A stretch of DNA of 64,000 nt from JACKFB01 sp041389525 (GCA_041389525.1 JAWKRR010000040.1:7011-71010), one strand, 5' to 3'; counted from the first letter of the stretch, positions 9,549 to 20,457 are shown. Numbers and translations: made by a program. The notes: generated by a model from the letters alone, not told the origin.

Positions 9549-11756
9549 ATGGCGACAAAGGCGAATGCGTGGGCCGGGCTGTCCGCCGGCGAATTGAGGC
9601 AGGCCTACGAGGTCGCGCTGCAGACGCGCGCGTCGATCATCGCGTCGATGACGATGAAGACGCGCGGCGAGGGCGTGGAGTTCTGGATCGGCGGGCCGGG
9701 CGAGGAGATCCACGGGTCGGCGACCGCGCTGGGATTTCACCGGGTGGTGCGCGAGGAGCGCGACGAGCCGGGGACCTTGGCGTTTTTCTGCCACTACCGA
9801 AGCGACGCGTTGGCGGCGATGACCGCGGCGCTGCGTGGGCGCGAAGACTTCATGGAGGCCTACTTCCGGCAGGCGTTCGGGCGGGTGACCGACCCACACT
9901 CGGGCGGCCGGCAGATGGTGATGCACCTGTGCGCGCCCGAGATCGGGCTGATGCCGGTCCAGAGCCCCGTCGGGATGCAGCTTGGGAAGGCGTGCGGTTA
10001 CGCGCGGGGGATGCAGCTTCGGGGGCTGCCGGGGCTGGCTGTGGCGATCGTCGGCGACGGGACCACGGCAGAGAGCGACATGCACGAGGCGATGACGGCG
10101 GCGAGCCTGTGGCGGCTGCCGCTGGTGATCATCGTCACCGATAACCACGTCGCCATCACGGTGAAACCCGAGGACGGGCGCGGGATTCAGAGCTTCGAGA
10201 AGTACGCGGAGGCCTTCGGGTTGCAGTACTTCGAGTGCGACGGCAACGATTTCCTGGGGACCTGGGAGACCACGGTCCGGTGCGCGAGGGCGGTGCTGTC
10301 GGAGGGGCGCGCCGCCGTGCTGCACGCGACGGTGCCGCGGCTGATGGGGCACTCGAGCTCGTCGGGCGGGCAGTTCGAGTACGAGGAGCGCGACCCGCTG
10401 CTGGAGTTCGGCGACTGGCTGGGGCGCGAGGGCGTGCTGCCGGAGAGCGCGCTGTTTCGGCGCGGCGAGGTCGATCGGCGCAAGAGCTACTTCGAGATCC
10501 ACGAGCTCGGCTCGCTGATGCGCGAGAAGCTCGACGCCGTGCGGCTGACGCTGGCGCAGGTGCGGCAGGAGCCGATGCCATCGCCCGAGGTGGACCTGTA
10601 CACGCACGTGCACCCGCCCTACCCCGTCGTGACCGAGCCGGTGGCCAGCGCCCGCACCACGCGCATTCAGTACAACGAGGCCATCAACCTCGCCCTCGAC
10701 CGCACGCTCGCCGAGGGCCGCGCGGCCATGTGGGGCCAGGATATCGGCGCCCGCGGCGGCATCTTCCAGTGCACCGCCGGCCTCATCGAGAAGTACCCGG
10801 GCCGCGTCCGCGACGCCCCGATCAACGAGCCGCTCATCGTCGGGACCGCGATGGGCGCCGCGCTGCACCCTGAGCTGGTCCTGCTGCCAGAGATCCAGTT
10901 CGGCGACTACTCGCTGAACTGTCTGCACTGGTTCGTGCACCTCGGGAACCTCTACTGGACGACGAACGGGCAGTTCGCCGCGAACGTGACCGTGCGCTTC
11001 CCGGTCGACCCGGTGCAGGGCGGCGCGGTGTACCACTCGATGAGCGGCGACGGCTTCTTCGGCAATGTGCCCGGGCTGGTCATCACCTGCCCGGCGACCG
11101 CGTGGGACGCCTACGGCCTGCTGCGGACGTCGGCGGAGTACCGCGGGCCGGTGCTGCAGATGGAGCCCAAGCGTTTGTACCGGATGAAGTTGGGGCCGGC
11201 GCTGCCCGGCGAGCCGACGGACGCGCGGGCGCTGCGCGAGCTGCGGGCGGAGAACGGGGCGCTGCCGGTGGACGACTTCCGCGTGCCCTTCGGTAAGGCG
11301 GCGCACCGTCGCAGCGGCGACGACGTCACCGTGGTGTCGTGGGGCTGGACGGCGTGGCAAGCGACCGCTGCGGCCGAACGACTCGCCGAAGATCGCGGCA
11401 TCCAGGCCGACGTGTTCGACTTGCGCACGCTGGTCCCCTACGACCGCACCGCGATCCTCGAGAGCGCGCGGCGCACGGGCCGCGTCCTCATCGCCCAGGC
11501 CGACCGGACCTTCGCCGGATTCGGCAGGCAAATACAGGGTGATCTGGTCGAGAGCCTGCCCGGGGTCACCGTGCGCCTCGTCGGCCAGCTCAACGTCCCC
11601 GCGGTGGCCCAAGCCCGCGTGCTCGAAGACGCGATCGTCCTGCAGGAAGACGACATCTACGACGCGCTGCAGGCGCTGTGCGACGCGGCGCCTCACGCGT
11701 TCCTGGACAGCGAGCTGCATTGGCTGCGCCGCGCGCCCGGACGCGCCTCGGACTGA
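9549..11756 (+). CDS. fused alpha-beta E1 of a 2-oxoacid dehydrogenase (ThDP-dependent)
   Basis: This 735-residue protein joins the two usually separate E1 subunits. The alpha half (residues about 10-360) has the ThDP/Mg motif GDGTT at 169 ending in TDN at about 199, and the HYRSDALAA segment. The beta half (from about 375) has the transketolase-type pyrimidine-binding domain (IQYNEAINLALDRTLAEG) and the C-terminal domain with VFDLRTLVPYD. Fused E1 proteins of this type usually act on branched-chain 2-oxoacids or pyruvate, decarboxylating the substrate and passing the acyl group to a lipoyl E2. No E2 is adjacent; the odhA-odhB-lpd set lies 15 kb away, and its lpd might be shared. The exact substrate is not shown by sequence. 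Confidence 0.88.
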   Translation: MATKANAWAGLSAGELRQAYEVALQTRASIIASMTMKTRGEGVEFWIGGPGEEIHGSATALGFHRVVREERDEPGTLAFFCHYRSDALAAMTAALRGREDFMEAYFRQAFGRVTDPHSGGRQMVMHLCAPEIGLMPVQSPVGMQLGKACGYARGMQLRGLPGLAVAIVGDGTTAESDMHEAMTAASLWRLPLVIIVTDNHVAITVKPEDGRGIQSFEKYAEAFGLQYFECDGNDFLGTWETTVRCARAVLSEGRAAVLHATVPRLMGHSSSSGGQFEYEERDPLLEFGDWLGREGVLPESALFRRGEVDRRKSYFEIHELGSLMREKLDAVRLTLAQVRQEPMPSPEVDLYTHVHPPYPVVTEPVASARTTRIQYNEAINLALDRTLAEGRAAMWGQDIGARGGIFQCTAGLIEKYPGRVRDAPINEPLIVGTAMGAALHPELVLLPEIQFGDYSLNCLHWFVHLGNLYWTTNGQFAANVTVRFPVDPVQGGAVYHSMSGDGFFGNVPGLVITCPATAWDAYGLLRTSAEYRGPVLQMEPKRLYRMKLGPALPGEPTDARALRELRAENGALPVDDFRVPFGKAAHRRSGDDVTVVSWGWTAWQATAAAERLAEDRGIQADVFDLRTLVPYDRTAILESARRTGRVLIAQADRTFAGFGRQIQGDLVESLPGVTVRLVGQLNVPAVAQARVLEDAIVLQEDDIYDALQALCDAAPHAFLDSELHWLRRAPGRASD

Positions 11757-11796
11757 ACCGGGGCGGGGCGCGCGACTTGCGCAAGCGGCGCGGGGG

Positions 11797-14055
11797 CTAA
11801 AGCTTCTGCATGACCTCGGTCGCGCGCTTGCGCACGGCCTCGTCGCCCTCGTTGGAGATGAACTCCTGCAGGGCCTTCAGCGCCTTGGGCGACGCCATCT
11901 TCTCGAGGCCATCGAGCGCGGCCATCTTCACTTCGACGGACTCGTCGAAGAGCCCGCGGATGATCTGCTCGACCGCGTTGGCGTCCTTCAGCTCGGAGAG
12001 CGCGGCGATGGCGCGGAGTTTCACGCGCGGCTCGCTGTCGGTGACCGCCCCGCCCAGCGCCGCCGCGGTGCGCGGGTCGGTCGGGAACTGCGCCATCGCG
12101 GCCACAGCCATCAAGCGAATCTCGGCGTCCTCGTCGTAGAGGCGCTGCTGCCACAGGTCGAAATACGTGAGGTCGCCAGGGTCGGCCAGGGTCGCGACGG
12201 CGCGGACGACCTCGCGGCGGATCTCGGGCTGGCGATACTCGACGAGCCACTTGAGCTTCTCGAGGGCGGCGGGGGTCTTGCGCTCGCGCAGGCCAATGAC
12301 CGCCTGGAGTTTCACGCGGTTGTCGGGGTCGTCGAGGTAGGCCAGCAGGATGCGATCGGCGTCGGCGTGGCGCGAGCGCGAGAGGGCGATGGCGACCTGC
12401 TCGCGCACGATGGAGTCGGGGTCCTTCTCCAGCGCGACGAGGTCTTTGACGACCGCGGGGTCGTCGATGCGGGCCAAGGCGTAAACGGCGGCCTGGCGGA
12501 TGGGCTTGGCGCTGTCGCCCAGGCGCGAGCGGAGGACCGTGATGACCCGGGGGTTGGGGCGATCCTTGGAGAATTCGGCCAGGGATTTTACGGCCAGCTC
12601 GCGGATCGTCGCGTCGGGCGACTCGCCGATCTTGATGACCTGGTCCAGAGGCTGGGCGGCGATGATGGCGATGGCGCCGTCGGTGAAGCGCTTCTTCTCG
12701 GCCTCGTCGCTGGAGCCACGGAGCGCGGCGGCGAGGGGCTCGAGGCCCTGGGGATCGCGCAGGGCGGCGAGGGCGGCGGCGGCGGCGCTTCGGACCTCGG
12801 GCTCGGTGCGGGTCAGGGCCTTGGCCAGGGGGTCGACGACGCCAGCGACGCGCTCGGCGGCGACGGCGTTGGCGGCGGTGATGGCGGGATCTCGGTCGCC
12901 CTTGCTGACCAGCCAGCCCAGACCCGTCGCCCGGGCGGCGCCGGTGGCCTGGGTTGAGAGGGTGATCGCGAGGGGCTGGGCGGCGTCTTTCGCGACCGTG
13001 CCGTCAGCGACCACCTCGGCCATGAGCTCCAGTTGCTTGAACTGGGTCAGCGCCTTGACGCCGACGGCGCGGACGTCGGGGTTGGCGTGGCGGACGAGGC
13101 CGGCCATGGCGGGGACCAGCTTCGGGTCGCCGGTGGCGATGAGCTCGTTGGCGGCGCCGATCACCGTCTGGGCGTCGTCGGCGCGGAGTTTCTCCAGGAG
13201 CAGGTACTTCTTGAACTCGGTGCGGCCGGCGGCGACCAGGACGCGGGCCGCGGCGGCTTTGGCGACGGCGTCGGAGTCGGCCTGGGCGACGCCCTCCAGC
13301 GCCTTCAGCACGCGAGGGTCGCGGCTGTCGGAGAGCTGCTCGAGGCTGGCGAGGCGAACTCGGACGTCGGCGTCGGTGAGGCGGGGGATGAGCAGGACCG
13401 GGCGGTCCTTCAGGTTGAGGCCGCGGAGGCCTGCGAGCAGGGCAAGCTTCACGTCGGGGGCGGCGGAGTCGAGCTGGGCGGCGATGGCGGCCTGCACGGT
13501 GGGGTCGCTGGCGGCGATGCGGCGCTGGAGCTCGGCGGCGGTGACCAGCTCGGCGCCGAGCTGTACGTAGCCGTGGGTGAGGCGGCGCGGCGGGAGGGCG
13601 GCGGCGAGCGGGAAGGCGGGCTGGAGCGCGCCGCGCGTGAAGGACGTGCTGTCGAGCAGGGTGTCGGCGAGGCGGATCTCACTGATGCCGGCGAGGCGAA
13701 GGCTGTGCCATGCGGCGCCGAGGGCGCGATCGACGACCTTGGGGTCGGTGCGCCGGGCGTCGTCGGCGATGACGATTCGGGCGGAGGTGCCCTCGAGGCG
13801 GATGGTCAGGGCGCTCAGGTCGGCGCCCAGCACGCGGCCGAGCTCGGCCATGGCGGCGTCGACGAGGGCCGATCCCGCGAGGCCGTCGGAGGCGTCGAAG
13901 GATCTGGGGACGTAGACCTCGGACACGGCGCCACCGACGTCGACGGAGGCGGGCGCGTAGATGAGGTAGCTGGCCGCGTAAGAGGCGGGGGCGGCGGCGA
14001 GGAGGGCCGCCAGGGCCAGGGAGCGGAAGGCGAGAGTCAACGAGTTCAAGGGCAC
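11797..14055 (-). CDS. exported HEAT-repeat protein
   Basis: A 752-residue protein with a Sec signal peptide (hydrophobic core ALAALLAAAPASYA) and, from about residue 180 to the C-terminus, a long series of HEAT-like repeats (repeating D-x-x-V-R-x-x-A-[AV]-x-A-L pattern, each about 30-35 residues, e.g. DPRVLKALEGVAQ, DNRVKLQAVIGL). Such superhelical solenoids are protein-binding scaffolds, here probably periplasmic. The N-terminal 170 residues are a separate globular domain I do not recognise. Start is GTG at 14055. It is divergent from the ClpX-like gene. Confidence 0.75.
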   Translation of the reverse strand: MPLNSLTLAFRSLALAALLAAAPASYAASYLIYAPASVDVGGAVSEVYVPRSFDASDGLAGSALVDAAMAELGRVLGADLSALTIRLEGTSARIVIADDARRTDPKVVDRALGAAWHSLRLAGISEIRLADTLLDSTSFTRGALQPAFPLAAALPPRRLTHGYVQLGAELVTAAELQRRIAASDPTVQAAIAAQLDSAAPDVKLALLAGLRGLNLKDRPVLLIPRLTDADVRVRLASLEQLSDSRDPRVLKALEGVAQADSDAVAKAAAARVLVAAGRTEFKKYLLLEKLRADDAQTVIGAANELIATGDPKLVPAMAGLVRHANPDVRAVGVKALTQFKQLELMAEVVADGTVAKDAAQPLAITLSTQATGAARATGLGWLVSKGDRDPAITAANAVAAERVAGVVDPLAKALTRTEPEVRSAAAAALAALRDPQGLEPLAAALRGSSDEAEKKRFTDGAIAIIAAQPLDQVIKIGESPDATIRELAVKSLAEFSKDRPNPRVITVLRSRLGDSAKPIRQAAVYALARIDDPAVVKDLVALEKDPDSIVREQVAIALSRSRHADADRILLAYLDDPDNRVKLQAVIGLRERKTPAALEKLKWLVEYRQPEIRREVVRAVATLADPGDLTYFDLWQQRLYDEDAEIRLMAVAAMAQFPTDPRTAAALGGAVTDSEPRVKLRAIAALSELKDANAVEQIIRGLFDESVEVKMAALDGLEKMASPKALKALQEFISNEGDEAVRKRATEVMQKL

Positions 14056-14254
14056 CTCGGCGTCGAGCGGGTCGGGGAAGAGCGGCGTGATCGCCGAGCG
14101 GCCCCGAGCCGCGCGGAGGCCGATGGTTCCTGCGCCGACCGTGACGTGTCAACCGCCATATCACCCTTGAGGTTCCGCGCGTCTGGAGAGCCCCGCGCGG
14201 GCCGGACGAGGGGCCCCGCCTGGGGGCTGCGAATGGCCGGTTCATGCCTGACGG

Positions 14255-14282
14255 TGGACAGTCGCGTCTCGCCCACTACACT
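14255..14282 (+). promoter_or_regulatory. candidate promoter of the ClpX-like gene
   Basis: TGGACA (14255-14260) and TACACT (14277-14282) are 16 nt apart. Seven nt separate the -10 from the ATG at 14290, implying a leaderless transcript. Confidence 0.4.
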
Positions 14283-14289
14283 TCGCCTC

Positions 14290-15347
<1,058 letters not shown>

Positions 15348-15351
<4 letters not shown>

Positions 15352-15380
15352 CAGGCTCGCCTCATCGGCTGGCCTGTCAG
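15348..15380. terminator. terminator-like hairpin between clpX-like and alaS
   Basis: A perfect 9-bp inverted repeat, CTGACAGGC (15348-15356) and GCCTGTCAG (15372-15380), lies in the convergent gap. There is no U tract on either side, so termination efficiency is uncertain. Confidence 0.4.
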
Positions 15381-15387
15381 ACGGGAC

Positions 15388-18057
15388 TCATCCAGCGAGG
15401 GCAGCCTCCGCCGCGGCGTAGAACGCCTCGACCGCCGCGTCGACGCCGCCGATGTCCGTGCCGCCGGCCTGCGCGAGATCCGGTCGTCCGCCGCCGCGAC
15501 CCCCGACCAACGGCGCGAGCTGGCCGACCAGCTTTCCGGCCGGCAGCTTGCCTGCGACGTCGGGCGTGGCCGCCACCAGCAGGCTGACCTTGTCGCCGTC
15601 GACCGCGACCAGCATGAGCGCGCCCGAGCCGAGGCGGGCACGCAGATCTTCGCCCACGCTCCGGAGATCGCGACCGGGGACGCCGTCCAGGCGCAGCGCG
15701 GCGACTCGGAACGCCCCCACCTGGCGAGCGGACCCGAGATCGCTGGCCACCCGAGCGACCTGCAGCGCCGTGCGCGCGGTCTCCAGCTCGGCGCTGAGGG
15801 CCTTTCGGTCCTCCATCAGCTTGTCCACCCGCGAGACGACCTGCTCGGCGCTCGCGTTGAGCCGATCCGCGGTCGCCCGCAGGATGGCGTCGCGGGCCTG
15901 GACCCAGCGCACGGCGTCCATGCCGACGACGCCCTCCACGCGCCGGACGCCCGACGAGATCGCCTGCTCACTGACGACCTTGAACAGGCCGATGTCGCCG
16001 GTGGCGCTGGCGTGGGTGCCGCCGCACAGCTCGGTCGACTGCCCGCCGACCCGCAGCATGCGCACCGTGTCGCCGTACTTCTCCTCAAAGAACGCGATGG
16101 CGCCTCGCTCGATCGCCTCATCGAAGGGGACGACGTCGGTCAGGACGGGCTCGTTGGCCAAGATCAGCTCGTTGACCATGAACTCGACCCGGGTGATCTC
16201 CTCGGGGGTCATGGCGCCGGAGTGGCTGAAGTCGAAGCGCAGACGGTGCGGACCGACCATCGAGCCGCGCTGACGCACATGCGGGCCCAACACCTCGCGC
16301 AGCGCGTGGTGCAGCAGGTGCGTCGCGCTGTGGTGCTTTCGCGTGTTCATCCGCGCGTCGCTGTCCACGACGAGGCGCACGTCGGCCCCTTCGCGCAGGG
16401 TCCCCTGCTCGACGACGCCCACGTGAACCACGAGGTCGCCGAAGGGCCGCTGCGTGTCCTCGACGCGCACGCGCACCGCAGGCTCTCCGGCAGCCGTGAG
16501 CGTGCCGATGTCGCCGATCTGCCCGCCGCTCTCTGCATAAAAGCTGGTCGTGGGGACGACGATCTCCACGCGCTGGCCTGAGGCCGCCTGCGGCACGCGC
16601 TGACCCTCGACCAGCAGCGCCGCGACGGTGGACTCCGCCACCTCGGTCTCGTAGCCGGTGAACTTCGTGGCCATCCCGGCCTCGACGAGCGCGTGGTAAG
16701 CGCTGAGATCGCCGGTGCCGAAGCGACTCGCCGCACGCGCGCGCTCGCGCTGCTCCGTCATGGCCTCGTCGAAGCCCTCCTGACTGAAGCGCATGCCGTG
16801 GTCATCGAGGATGAGACCGGTGAGATCCGGCGGGAAGCCGTGGGTGTCGTAGAGCTCGAAGGCGACGCGCCCATCGAGCAGCGTCTCGCCGGCCGCGCTC
16901 AGCCGCGCGACCTCCTCATCGAGGCGCTTGATGCCAGCGTTGATCGTGCGGCCGAAGCGCTTCTCTTCTTCCAGCACGATGCGCTGCACCGTCTCGCGGC
17001 CCTCGGCCAGCTCGGGGTAGACGTCCCCCATGCACTCGATGACGTGCGCGGTCGTGTTGACGAGGAATGGCTCGTCGATGCCGAGCATGCGGCCGAAGCG
17101 GATCGCACGCCGCATGACGCGTCGCAGCACGTAACCGCGGCCCTCGTTGTCGGGATAGATGCCGTCCGCCACCAAGAACGCGGCGGCGCGGCTGTGGTCG
17201 GCGATGACTCTCAGCGCGACGTCCGTGCGCTCGTCGGTGCCGTAGGTGACGCCGGCGCGCTTGGCGACCCGCTCCATGATCGGCATGAAGAGGTCGGTCT
17301 CGTAGTTCGACGTCTTCCCTTGCAAGACCGCGGTGATTCGCTCGAGGCCCATGCCCGTGTCGATCGACGGCTTCGGCAACGGCGAGAGCGTGCCGTCCTC
17401 GGAGCGGTCGAACTGCATGAACACGAGGTTCCACAGCTCGAGGTAGCGATTGTCCGCGGCCGGGTCCCCGAAGGGCAGCTCAAGTCCAGCTGACATCGAT
17501 GGGCCGAGATCGATGTAGATCTCGGAACACGGCCCGCACGGCCCGGTGTCGCCCATGGACCAGAAGTTCTCGGCGTCGCGGTGGATGCGCGCGACCGGCA
17601 CGCCGATCTTGTCGCGCCAGAGCGCGAACGCCTCCTCGTCGTCGGGGTGCACGCTGACGTGCAGCTTCTCGATGGGCAGCGCCACGACCTGGGTCAGGAA
17701 CTCCCACGCCATCTGGACGGCGCCTTCCTTGAAGTAGTCGCCGAAGCTGAAGTTGCCGAGCATCTCGAAGAGCGTGTGGTGGCGCGGTGTTCGGCCGACG
17801 TTCTCGAGATCGTTGTGCTTTCCGGACACGCGCAGGCAGCGCTGACACGACGCGGCGCGCGGGTACTCGACAGGCCGAGCACCCACGAAGAGGTCCTTGA
17901 ACTGCACCATCCCCGCGTTGACGAAGTAGAGCGTCGGGTCGTCCGGCGGAATCAGCGCGTAGCTCTTCACGACGCGATGGTCGCGGCCGCCGAAGAAGTC
18001 GAGGAAGGCCCGCCGGATCTCGTGGGCGGTTCGCGGTGTGGGGCTCGTCTGGGACAC
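15388..18057 (-). CDS. alaS: alanyl-tRNA synthetase
   Basis: AlaRS charges tRNA-Ala in the cytoplasm. At 889 residues it is the normal length and domain order: catalytic class II core (YFVNAGMVQFKD, CQRCLRVSGKHNDLENVG, FWSMGDTGPCGPCSEIYID), tRNA-recognition region, the editing domain with HHSATHLLHHAL and CGGTHASATG, and the C-Ala domain with its Gly-rich motif (GGRGGGRPDLAQAGG). The start is GTG at 18057, chosen because AAGGAG stands 6 nt upstream and family similarity begins there; the frame is open further up. It has its own candidate promoter upstream, in the gap after pilT. Confidence 0.97.
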   Translation of the reverse strand: MSQTSPTPRTAHEIRRAFLDFFGGRDHRVVKSYALIPPDDPTLYFVNAGMVQFKDLFVGARPVEYPRAASCQRCLRVSGKHNDLENVGRTPRHHTLFEMLGNFSFGDYFKEGAVQMAWEFLTQVVALPIEKLHVSVHPDDEEAFALWRDKIGVPVARIHRDAENFWSMGDTGPCGPCSEIYIDLGPSMSAGLELPFGDPAADNRYLELWNLVFMQFDRSEDGTLSPLPKPSIDTGMGLERITAVLQGKTSNYETDLFMPIMERVAKRAGVTYGTDERTDVALRVIADHSRAAAFLVADGIYPDNEGRGYVLRRVMRRAIRFGRMLGIDEPFLVNTTAHVIECMGDVYPELAEGRETVQRIVLEEEKRFGRTINAGIKRLDEEVARLSAAGETLLDGRVAFELYDTHGFPPDLTGLILDDHGMRFSQEGFDEAMTEQRERARAASRFGTGDLSAYHALVEAGMATKFTGYETEVAESTVAALLVEGQRVPQAASGQRVEIVVPTTSFYAESGGQIGDIGTLTAAGEPAVRVRVEDTQRPFGDLVVHVGVVEQGTLREGADVRLVVDSDARMNTRKHHSATHLLHHALREVLGPHVRQRGSMVGPHRLRFDFSHSGAMTPEEITRVEFMVNELILANEPVLTDVVPFDEAIERGAIAFFEEKYGDTVRMLRVGGQSTELCGGTHASATGDIGLFKVVSEQAISSGVRRVEGVVGMDAVRWVQARDAILRATADRLNASAEQVVSRVDKLMEDRKALSAELETARTALQVARVASDLGSARQVGAFRVAALRLDGVPGRDLRSVGEDLRARLGSGALMLVAVDGDKVSLLVAATPDVAGKLPAGKLVGQLAPLVGGRGGGRPDLAQAGGTDIGGVDAAVEAFYAAAEAALAG

Positions 18058-18098
18058 GCGGCTCTCCTTCGGCGTTTGGGGGCGCCGTGAGACGCGGG

Positions 18099-18126
18099 AT
18101 TGTGGCAATGCCGCGGCGCAGGTCAA
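18099..18126 (-). promoter_or_regulatory. candidate sigma-70-type promoter of alaS
   Basis: On the minus strand TTGACC (18126-18121) and CACAAT (18104-18099) are 16 nt apart: five of six and four of six matches to consensus. The alaS GTG lies about 40 nt downstream with a good ribosome-binding site. Confidence 0.5.
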
Positions 18127-18148
18127 CTACGGAGTCGGGCCGACTCGC

Positions 18149-19222
18149 TTATCCGACGCCGATTCCCTCGAACTTCATCCGCAGGTCGGCGGCGTTGGTC
18201 GCGTTGAGGAGGGCCTCTTCCTGGGTGACGCGGCCTGCCTTCCACAGCGCGTGGAGCGCCTGATCGAAGGTCTGCATGCCGTAGCTGCCCTGCCCTTGCG
18301 CGATGGCCGAGGGCAGCTCGTGGGTGCGGTCCGAGTCTGCGATGAGATCCCGGATGAACTCGGTCTGGATGAGGACTTCACAAGCCGCCGCCCGCCCGCC
18401 GTCGACCGTGCGCACCAGCCGCTGGCTCACCACCGCCTTCAGGATCGACGAGAGCTGCTTGCGCACCTGCTCTTGCTGAAAGGGCGGGAAGAGCCCGATC
18501 ACACGGCTGATCGTCTCCATCGCGTCCACGGTGTGCAGCGTCGCCAGCACGAGGTGCCCCGTCTCGGCGGCGTGCAGCGCCGTCTCGACCGTCTCGAGAT
18601 CGCGCAGCTCGCCGATGAGGATGACGTCCGGGTCCTGGCGCATCGCGGCCTTCAGCGCCCGAGCGAAGCTGCGCGTGTCGCGCCCGATCTCGCGCTGATT
18701 CACCACGGACCGCCGGTCCTCGAAGGTGAACTCGATCGGATCCTCGATCGTGAGGATGTGGCAGGCCCTGTTCTGATTGATGTGCTCGATCATCGCCGCG
18801 AGCGTCGTGGACTTGCCGGAGCCCGTGGCTCCCGTGACCACGATCAGGCCGCGCTGAGCCATCGCCACGCGCCCGAGGATCGGCGGCAGCTTCAGGTCGT
18901 CAAACCCAAGGATCTTCGGCGGGATGTGCCGCAGCACCAACCCCACGTGGCCCCGCTGCTGGAAGGCGTTGACGCGAAAACGCCCCACCCCCGCCAGCGT
19001 GTACGCGAAGTCCGCCTCCTGACTGGAGTTGAACTGCGCGACGTCCTCGCGGCTAGCCAGCACGCCGAGCCAGCGCGAGAGCATGTCCGCGGTGACCGGA
19101 GGTACGCCCTTCTGGGTGACCATCACCCCGTCTTTCCGAAAGTACGGGGGCTTGGCCACCTTGAGGTGGATGTCCGAGATGCCGTGCTTGACGGCGAACT
19201 GGAGGATTTGGTCGATCTCCAT
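18149..19222 (-). CDS. pilT: type IV pilus retraction ATPase PilT
   Basis: PilT is the cytoplasmic hexameric ATPase that depolymerises type IV pili, driving twitching (S-motility in myxobacteria). The 357-residue protein has the N-terminal PAS-like domain, Walker A GATGSGKST, the Asp box (IEDPIEF), Walker B (DPDVILIGELRD) and the His box (HLVLATLHTVDA). The C-terminal retraction motif AIRNLIRE appears only as FIRDLIADS, and GMQTFDQAL follows as usual. PilU-like ATPases are the alternative, but length and Asp/His boxes fit PilT. No other pil genes are present. It sits between recA and alaS. Confidence 0.9.
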   Translation of the reverse strand: MEIDQILQFAVKHGISDIHLKVAKPPYFRKDGVMVTQKGVPPVTADMLSRWLGVLASREDVAQFNSSQEADFAYTLAGVGRFRVNAFQQRGHVGLVLRHIPPKILGFDDLKLPPILGRVAMAQRGLIVVTGATGSGKSTTLAAMIEHINQNRACHILTIEDPIEFTFEDRRSVVNQREIGRDTRSFARALKAAMRQDPDVILIGELRDLETVETALHAAETGHLVLATLHTVDAMETISRVIGLFPPFQQEQVRKQLSSILKAVVSQRLVRTVDGGRAAACEVLIQTEFIRDLIADSDRTHELPSAIAQGQGSYGMQTFDQALHALWKAGRVTQEEALLNATNAADLRMKFEGIGVG

Positions 19223-19292
19223 CGCGCGCTCGCCACTCTCCGAGTCGGTCGCGGCGGCAAGGACGACTCGCCACCCGCGACTGACTGTACCA

Positions 19293-19321
19293 CCGCGCCG
19301 GCATCTTCAATACCGGCGCGG
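19293..19321. terminator. hairpin downstream of recA
   Basis: A perfect 9-bp inverted repeat (CCGCGCCGG, 11-nt loop, CCGGCGCGG) lies between the recA stop and the pilT start on the minus strand. No U tract follows, so it is only a possible terminator. Confidence 0.35.
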
Positions 19322-19351
19322 GTTACCGAGTCGCGGGCGGCACCCGATTCC

Positions 19352-20383
19352 CTACGCCTCGGCTTGCGGCGCCATGGGAGCCTTGCCCAGACCGTGCTTC
19401 TCGAGGATCGCCTGCTCGATGACGTTGGCCATCTCGGGGTTCTCGGCGAGCATCTTCTTGGCGTTCTCGCGCCCCTGACCCAGCCGTTCGCCCTGGTAGG
19501 AGAACCAGGATCCCGACTTCTCGATGATGCCGAGGTCCGAGCCCATGTCGACCAGCGTGCCTTCGCGGCTGATGCCCTCGCCGTACATGATGTCGAACTC
19601 GACCTCGCGGAAGGGCGGGGACAGCTTGTTCTTCACCACCTTCACGCGGGTCCGGTTGCCCATGACGTCGGTGCCCTCTTTGATGGCGCCGATCCGACGG
19701 ATGTCCATACGCACCGACGAGTAGAACTTCAGCGCGTTGCCGCCGGTCGTCGTCTCCGGGTTGCCGAACATCACGCCGATCTTCATGCGGATCTGGTTGA
19801 TGAACACGACGCACGCCTGGCTCTTCGAGATGGAGCCCGTCAGTTTGCGCAGCGCCTGCGACATCAGGCGGGCGTGCAGACCCATGTGGCTGTCGCCCAT
19901 CTCGCCCTCGATCTCGGCCTTGGGGACCAGCGCGGCGACCGAGTCGATGACGAGGATGTCGATGGCGTTGGACTTCACCAGCATGTCGACGATCTCGAGC
20001 GCCTGCTCGCCATAGTCGGGCTGCGAGATCAGCAGCTCGTCGGTCTTCACGCCAAGCTTGCGGGCGTAGCCGACGTCCAGCGCGTGCTCGGCGTCGATGA
20101 AGGCGGCGACACCGCCCGCCCGCTGGGCGTTGGCGACGGCGTGCAGCGCGAGGGTGGTCTTACCGGAGGACTCCGGACCGTAGATCTCGACGATTCGGCC
20201 CTTGGGCAACCCGCCGGTCCCGAGCGCGATGTCGAGTCCGAGCGAACCGGTCGGGATCGTGGCGATCTTGCCGTGCAACAGGTCATCTGCGCCGAGCCGC
20301 ATGATGCTGCCCTTGCCGAACTGTCGCTCGATCGATGACACGGTCAGGTCGATCGCCTTGTCCTTCGCTGAATCCCGGCTCAT
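19352..20383 (-). CDS. recA: recombinase RecA
   Basis: RecA forms filaments on single-stranded DNA, catalyses strand exchange and stimulates LexA self-cleavage. The 343-residue protein has all the hallmarks: IERQFGKGSIMRLG, Walker A GPESSGKT, the conserved IDAEHALD, Walker B ILVIDSVAAL, the L1/L2 DNA-binding loops (GEMGDSHMGLHARLMSQALRK, NQIRMKIGVMFGNPETTTGGNALKF, here given in part), and a short C-terminal tail. I use ATG 20383, preceded by AAGGA, rather than the longer open frame from 20455. cinA lies immediately upstream, as in many bacteria, but the 124-nt gap holds its own promoter and palindromes. Confidence 0.98.
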   Translation of the reverse strand: MSRDSAKDKAIDLTVSSIERQFGKGSIMRLGADDLLHGKIATIPTGSLGLDIALGTGGLPKGRIVEIYGPESSGKTTLALHAVANAQRAGGVAAFIDAEHALDVGYARKLGVKTDELLISQPDYGEQALEIVDMLVKSNAIDILVIDSVAALVPKAEIEGEMGDSHMGLHARLMSQALRKLTGSISKSQACVVFINQIRMKIGVMFGNPETTTGGNALKFYSSVRMDIRRIGAIKEGTDVMGNRTRVKVVKNKLSPPFREVEFDIMYGEGISREGTLVDMGSDLGIIEKSGSWFSYQGERLGQGRENAKKMLAENPEMANVIEQAILEKHGLGKAPMAPQAEA

Positions 20384-20457
20384 AGGTCGTCCTTGCAGTG
20401 GGCGTGTGGTGCGCGGCCAGAGGGCGGCGGTGTGTGTGAGTGAGCGCTCGCTCAACG

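Noticed and set aside
8508..11720. Minus-strand open frame of about 1,070 codons opposite the E1 gene
   Set aside because: It is antisense to a clear E1 protein, made of Arg/His/Pro-rich low-complexity residues, and explained by high GC.
13033..14289. Upstream extension of the ClpX-like frame
   Set aside because: It runs antisense into the HEAT gene, and the extension has no similarity to ClpX; the promoter-like element before ATG 14290 gives a better start.
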